Assembly: GCA_016169945.1 (NCBI GenBank)
Contig: JADLSH010000020.1
Coordinates: forward strand, 1 to 64,000
DNA from: Trachythela sp. YZ-2020
Lineage: Eukaryota > Cnidaria > Anthozoa > Malacalcyonacea > Clavulariidae
DNA: 64,000 nt
Reading direction: 5' to 3'
The notes beneath the pieces were generated by a model that was not told the DNA's origin, made no database searches, and worked only from the letters and a program-made list of their open reading frames with translations. Of the stretch, positions 60,722-64,000 are shown in pieces. Every line of letters begins with the position of its first letter. Position 1 is the first letter of the stretch. The position numbers and the translations under genes are program-made.

Positions 60722-60858
60722 TATTTTTCAACTTCGATTCACCAGCAACATTTAACAATTATATTTCTCAGAGTGTTCCATCTATTGAAGCAATGACTAA
60801 ACCAAACTTAGAAAAGAAACTTATTAGAGCTACGGTGCGCAACATGCAATGAAATTAC

Positions 60859-61480
60859 ATGGTCAAACATATTGATGAGCTTAGAATCTATCTATCAAAT
60901 AATGTGATTGATGTACTGGCTATTAATGAGACAAGGCTTGACTCTATGGTTGGTGACAACGAAGTACATATACCTGGATACGAAATTGTTAGGCGAGATA
61001 GAGATTCCAATGGTAGATTTGGCGGTGGGGTTTGTTTTTATATTCGTAGCTGTATAAATTTTTCAGTTCGGCATGATCTATCTTTTGAGCAATTGGAAAA
61101 CCTGTGTATTTCAGTTAATAAACCTAGAGCCAAGCCTTTTCTTATTACCACTTGGTACAGGCCTCCTAATTCGCCTGTAGCAATGTTTAATTATTTTGAA
61201 ATTCTTCTAGGTATGCTCGATTCCGAAAATATCGAGTATTACCTCATGGGCGACTTCAACTGTGATTTGAGCTCTACAGTCTTAGATCATGATTCGAAGT
61301 CACTCATGGATATTGCCGATTTATATAATCTTTCTCAGCTTATAAATGAACCTACTGAATCACAGACTCCTCCTCAACATTGTTAGATCATATTTTCACA
61401 AATACTCCTGACAAGGTTGTTTTGCTCTGGTGTTTCTCATGTGAGTATAAGCGATCATAGTCTTATTTACGCCTTTCGCA
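60859..61480 (+). pseudogene. LINE AP-like endonuclease
   Basis: Motifs in order: VLAINETRLD (the catalytic Glu), GRFGGGVCFYIR, TTWYRPPNSP, YLMGDFNCDLSS (Asp and Asn of the active site), then after a frameshift near 61365 and another near 61423 SISDHSLIYAF with the SDH motif. All key residues are present, so only the frame is broken. This enzyme nicks target DNA to prime reverse transcription. Confidence 0.87.
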
Positions 61481-61967
61481 AACTTTCTGTGGGTACATCG
61501 ACGGGGGTACATTCTTCAATAAACTACAGAAAGTTTAAAAACTTTGATTCTACTAAATTTCGTAATGATATTAGTCAACAGAGTTGGAACTATATCAATC
61601 AGTACGAAAACCCTAATGACATGTGGCATGCTTGGAAAGCCACATTCAATTCTGTCGCAGATAAGCACGCCCCAATTCGAACTAAGCGCGTTAAGGCTAT
61701 TAAATCGCCTTGGATCACATCTCTTTTGAAAGATAAAATGCATAAGCGAGATGTCCTAAAAATTAAAGCAATTCGTTCCAATGATACTCAAGATTGGCTT
61801 TCTTTTAAGAAAATGCGTAATTTTGTTAATTCTGAAATCTTCTACGCTAAGCAAGCCTATTTCAAAAATTCTTTCAATGATAATAAAGACAATCCTAATA
61901 AGACCTGGAAGATCATTAATGAACTTACTTCTAAGAATAGGAAAGCCCTCACATTGGCGAGGTTGAT

Positions 61968-63659
61968 TTGAATGGCGTATTAATTAATGACCCTAGCAAA
62001 ATTGCTGATGCGTTTAACGATCACTTTTCAAACATCGGACCAGACCTTGCAGATAAAATTAATCTTAATGATAGCAATCGGTCTTATCTTGATTATTTAC
62101 CTAACCAAAATAATGCTATTTTTCAACTGAGAGAAATAAGTATTCCAACCGTTTACGCATTACTGTCCACGTTAAACACTTCTAAAGCAACAGGTTTAGA
62201 CAAAATATCTTCTAGGTTAATTAGAGAATGCTCTGACTTAATTGCAGAATCCCTCTGTCTTATTTTTAATCGTTCTATCACTACAGGCATATTCCCAAAC
62301 GAATGGAAATGTGCTAAAGTTATTCCTATATACAAACAAGGCAAACGCAATTGCGTTGATAACTATCGTCCCATTTCTATTGTTCCTATTGTGGCTAAGG
62401 TTTTTGAAAGGGTAATTTATGATCAGCTATATACATTTATAGCTGAAAATGAATTATTAACTAATTATCAATCGTGATTTCGAGGCCTACATTCTACTGT
62501 CACCTCTCTTCTTGAGGCTACCAACGAATGGGCTTATAATATTGACAGTGGTAATGTAAATGCTGTAATGTTTCTTGATCTTAAAAAAGCGTTCGACACT
62601 GTAGATCATGAAATATTGCTGAACAAACTTAATGCATATGGAATCAAGGGAACTGCGGGTAACTGGTTAAGATCGTATCTAAATGAACGTAATCAAAAGT
62701 GTTTTGTTAACGGTCATTTCTCCTCGAATCGATTACTACAATGTGGGTTCTCAGGAACTATATTAGGCCCGCTTTTATTTTTAATCTATATTAATGATCT
62801 TCCTAATTGTCTAATACACTCAGGCACGAATGTTTGCTGATGACACTAATTTGACATATGCAAGTAATAACATACATGAAATTAATCATAATCTTAACGA
62901 GGATCTTGCTAGTGTCAGTGAATGGTTATCAGCAAACAAACTTACTTTAAACCAGACTAAAACTGAATTTATGCTAATTGGCTCTCGCCAAAGAATAAAT
63001 ACTTTTCAATCTACTCCTTTATTAGTAATAAATAACGTTCCAGTTAAACAAGTCTCTCATACAAAATCACTCGGCGTACATATTGATGAGAACTTATCCT
63101 GGAATGTTCATATTGAGAAACTGAGTAAAAAGTTGCTTCCGGTATTGGTGCACTAAAACGCATTAGACCTTATGTTCCTTTTACCACAATGCAACTTATT
63201 TACAAGTGCTTAGTTCAACCATATTTCGACTACTGCTCTGCTGTCTGGGACAGTTGCAGTAGTTATCTAGTTAACAAATTGCAAAAATTACAAAATCGTG
63301 CTGCCAGGGTATTAACATCTTCTAGTTATGATACAAATGCCGATTATCTTTTCGAAAGTCTTGGATGGAAAAATCTTGTATCTCAGCGTAGGCTTTCCAA
63401 GGCTATCATGGTGTATAAATCCTTGAATGGTCTTGCTCCAGATTATCTTTCTAATATGTTTGTTGATCGCAATAGTATCACAAATTATGCATTGAGAGAC
63501 ACCAGTAACAAACTAGCTTTGCCACTACCGCGTACTAATTACTTGAAAAATAGCTTTAGTTATAGCGGTGCAGTACTGTGGAATTCTCTTCCTACTGAGT
63601 TAAGACAGGCTAGTACTTTACATAAATTTAAGTCTGACTGTAGCAACTTTATTCAATAA
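61968..63659 (+). pseudogene. LINE reverse transcriptase
   Basis: N-terminal FNDHFSNIGPDLADKI, SKATGLDKISSRLIRECSDL and CAKVIPIYKQGKRNCVDNYR (motifs 0-2), a TGA at 62475, then FRGLHSTVTSLLEA, motif A VMFLDLKKAFDTVDHE, motif B region CGFSGTILGPLLF (the usual VPQG is shortened to FS, a small in-frame loss), a frameshift, catalytic FADDTNLTY (about 62830), SLGVHIDENLSWNVHI, a frameshift near 63140, then LVQPYFDYCSAVWDSC and the C-terminal LWNSLPTELRQA. Stop at 63659. Confidence 0.9.
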
Positions 63660-63840
63660 TTTTTAAATATTTTATCTAATTTTAATCAATTTAATGCACG
63701 GCACTCATGAAAAACAGGTAGTTTTGTAAATATGTATAGTATAATTTATCATATAGCTAATTTCCTTTGTTACTTTATCATAAGTGTGTAAAATCCTGAT
63801 GAGTCCACCGTGACTAAATAAAGTTCACTAAACTAAATGC

Positions 63841-63964
63841 GATCTAAACCCGCGCAAGAATAACTGCGGGCAAGTATAACTGCGCGCAATAAAAACTGTA
63901 CACATAAAAACTGCGCGCAAGAAAAATTGCGCGCAAGTAAAACTGCGCGCGAGAAAAACCGTTT
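63841..63964. repeat. Short tandem repeat of ~17-20 bp, GC/A mixed
   Basis: About six irregular copies of a unit like aaaaactgcgcgcaag (with tataactgcgcgcaat and aaaattgcgcgcaagt variants), directly after the LINE 3' end. Nothing further is recognised to the window end at 64000. Confidence 0.8.
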
Positions 63965-64000
63965 AGTAATTTAACAATATTAAAATTAGATGAGGGGCTT

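Larger units (their letters stand above)
60722..63840 (+). mobile_element. Nearly complete but broken LINE (endonuclease plus reverse transcriptase)
   Basis: One element in plus orientation: a short remnant before the endonuclease (about 60722-60858), AP-like endonuclease (60859-61480), linker (61481-61967), reverse transcriptase (61968-63659) and 3' UTR with AATAAA at 63817-63822. The order and motifs fit the CR1/L2/jockey group of single- or two-ORF LINEs. About five frameshifts (near 61365, 61423, 61955, 62822, 63140) and one TGA (62475-62477) make it inactive. The 5' boundary is uncertain, and no poly-A tail or target duplication was identified. Confidence 0.88.

Noticed and set aside
63796..63822. 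Hammerhead-like core CTGATGAGTCCACCGTGAC at the 3' end of the LINE
   Set aside because: After a possible 3-4 bp stem II the sequence is TAAA in place of GAAA, and no stem III or stem I partner can be drawn. Counted as a chance or decayed resemblance.

Overview
The window is eukaryotic, almost certainly from an invertebrate animal and most likely a cnidarian (coral or sea anemone type). The signs are: spliced exons with GT-AG borders, a THAP-type gene with a transposase-like core of a kind I associate with cnidarian and fish genomes, several Penelope-like retroelements (PLEs) with C-terminal GIY-YIG endonucleases, tRNA-headed SINEs, many short inverted-repeat elements, and no operons or bacterial genes. 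The organism assignment is inference. I see no intact cellular housekeeping gene; the window is a repeat-rich region. LAYOUT. 1-3759: a foldback element with arms of about 370 bp, holding internal inverted subrepeats and a decayed LINE reverse-transcriptase fragment. 3760-7737: sparse sequence with a SINE-like copy and a 793-bp MITE. 7738-28884: a 21-kb satellite of about 147 copies of a 144-bp monomer, homogeneous in the middle and diverged at both edges. 28936-29520: a 291-bp direct duplication. 29925-37186: a second array, in which ten copies of a conserved block of about 276 bp alternate with low-complexity tetranucleotide-type tracts. 37188-43900: sparse sequence with two SINEs, a Tc1/mariner-type non-autonomous element and a small foldback. 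43910-51737: a dense nest of PLE pieces, hammerhead ribozymes, MITEs, palindromes and a 2.2-kb TIR element carrying a HIRAN-like ORF. 52404-56365 (minus): an eleven- or twelve-exon THAP/transposase-like gene, disabled by at least two in-frame stops and probable frameshifts. 56668-58391: a recent PLE ending in a textbook hammerhead ribozyme. 59470-63840: LINE pieces, the last a nearly complete but broken endonuclease plus reverse-transcriptase element. HOW THE PIECES WORK TOGETHER. The most notable system is the association of PLEs with hammerhead ribozymes. Six complete type I hammerhead folds can be drawn by hand (43910-43953 +, 46204-46251 -, 49335-49385 +, 49466-49513 +, 49996-50050 -, 58336-58391 +). 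Four lie just downstream of, or at the 3' side of, a PLE reading frame in the same orientation. Two sit in tandem 130 nt apart, so a transcript could release a 130-nt RNA. Four share an unusual U.U pair at the base of stem II, next to a U-A to C-G covariation. The second notable item is the TA-flanked TIR element that carries a HIRAN-like protein and no transposase. Boundaries of decayed elements are approximate, and everything was read by eye.
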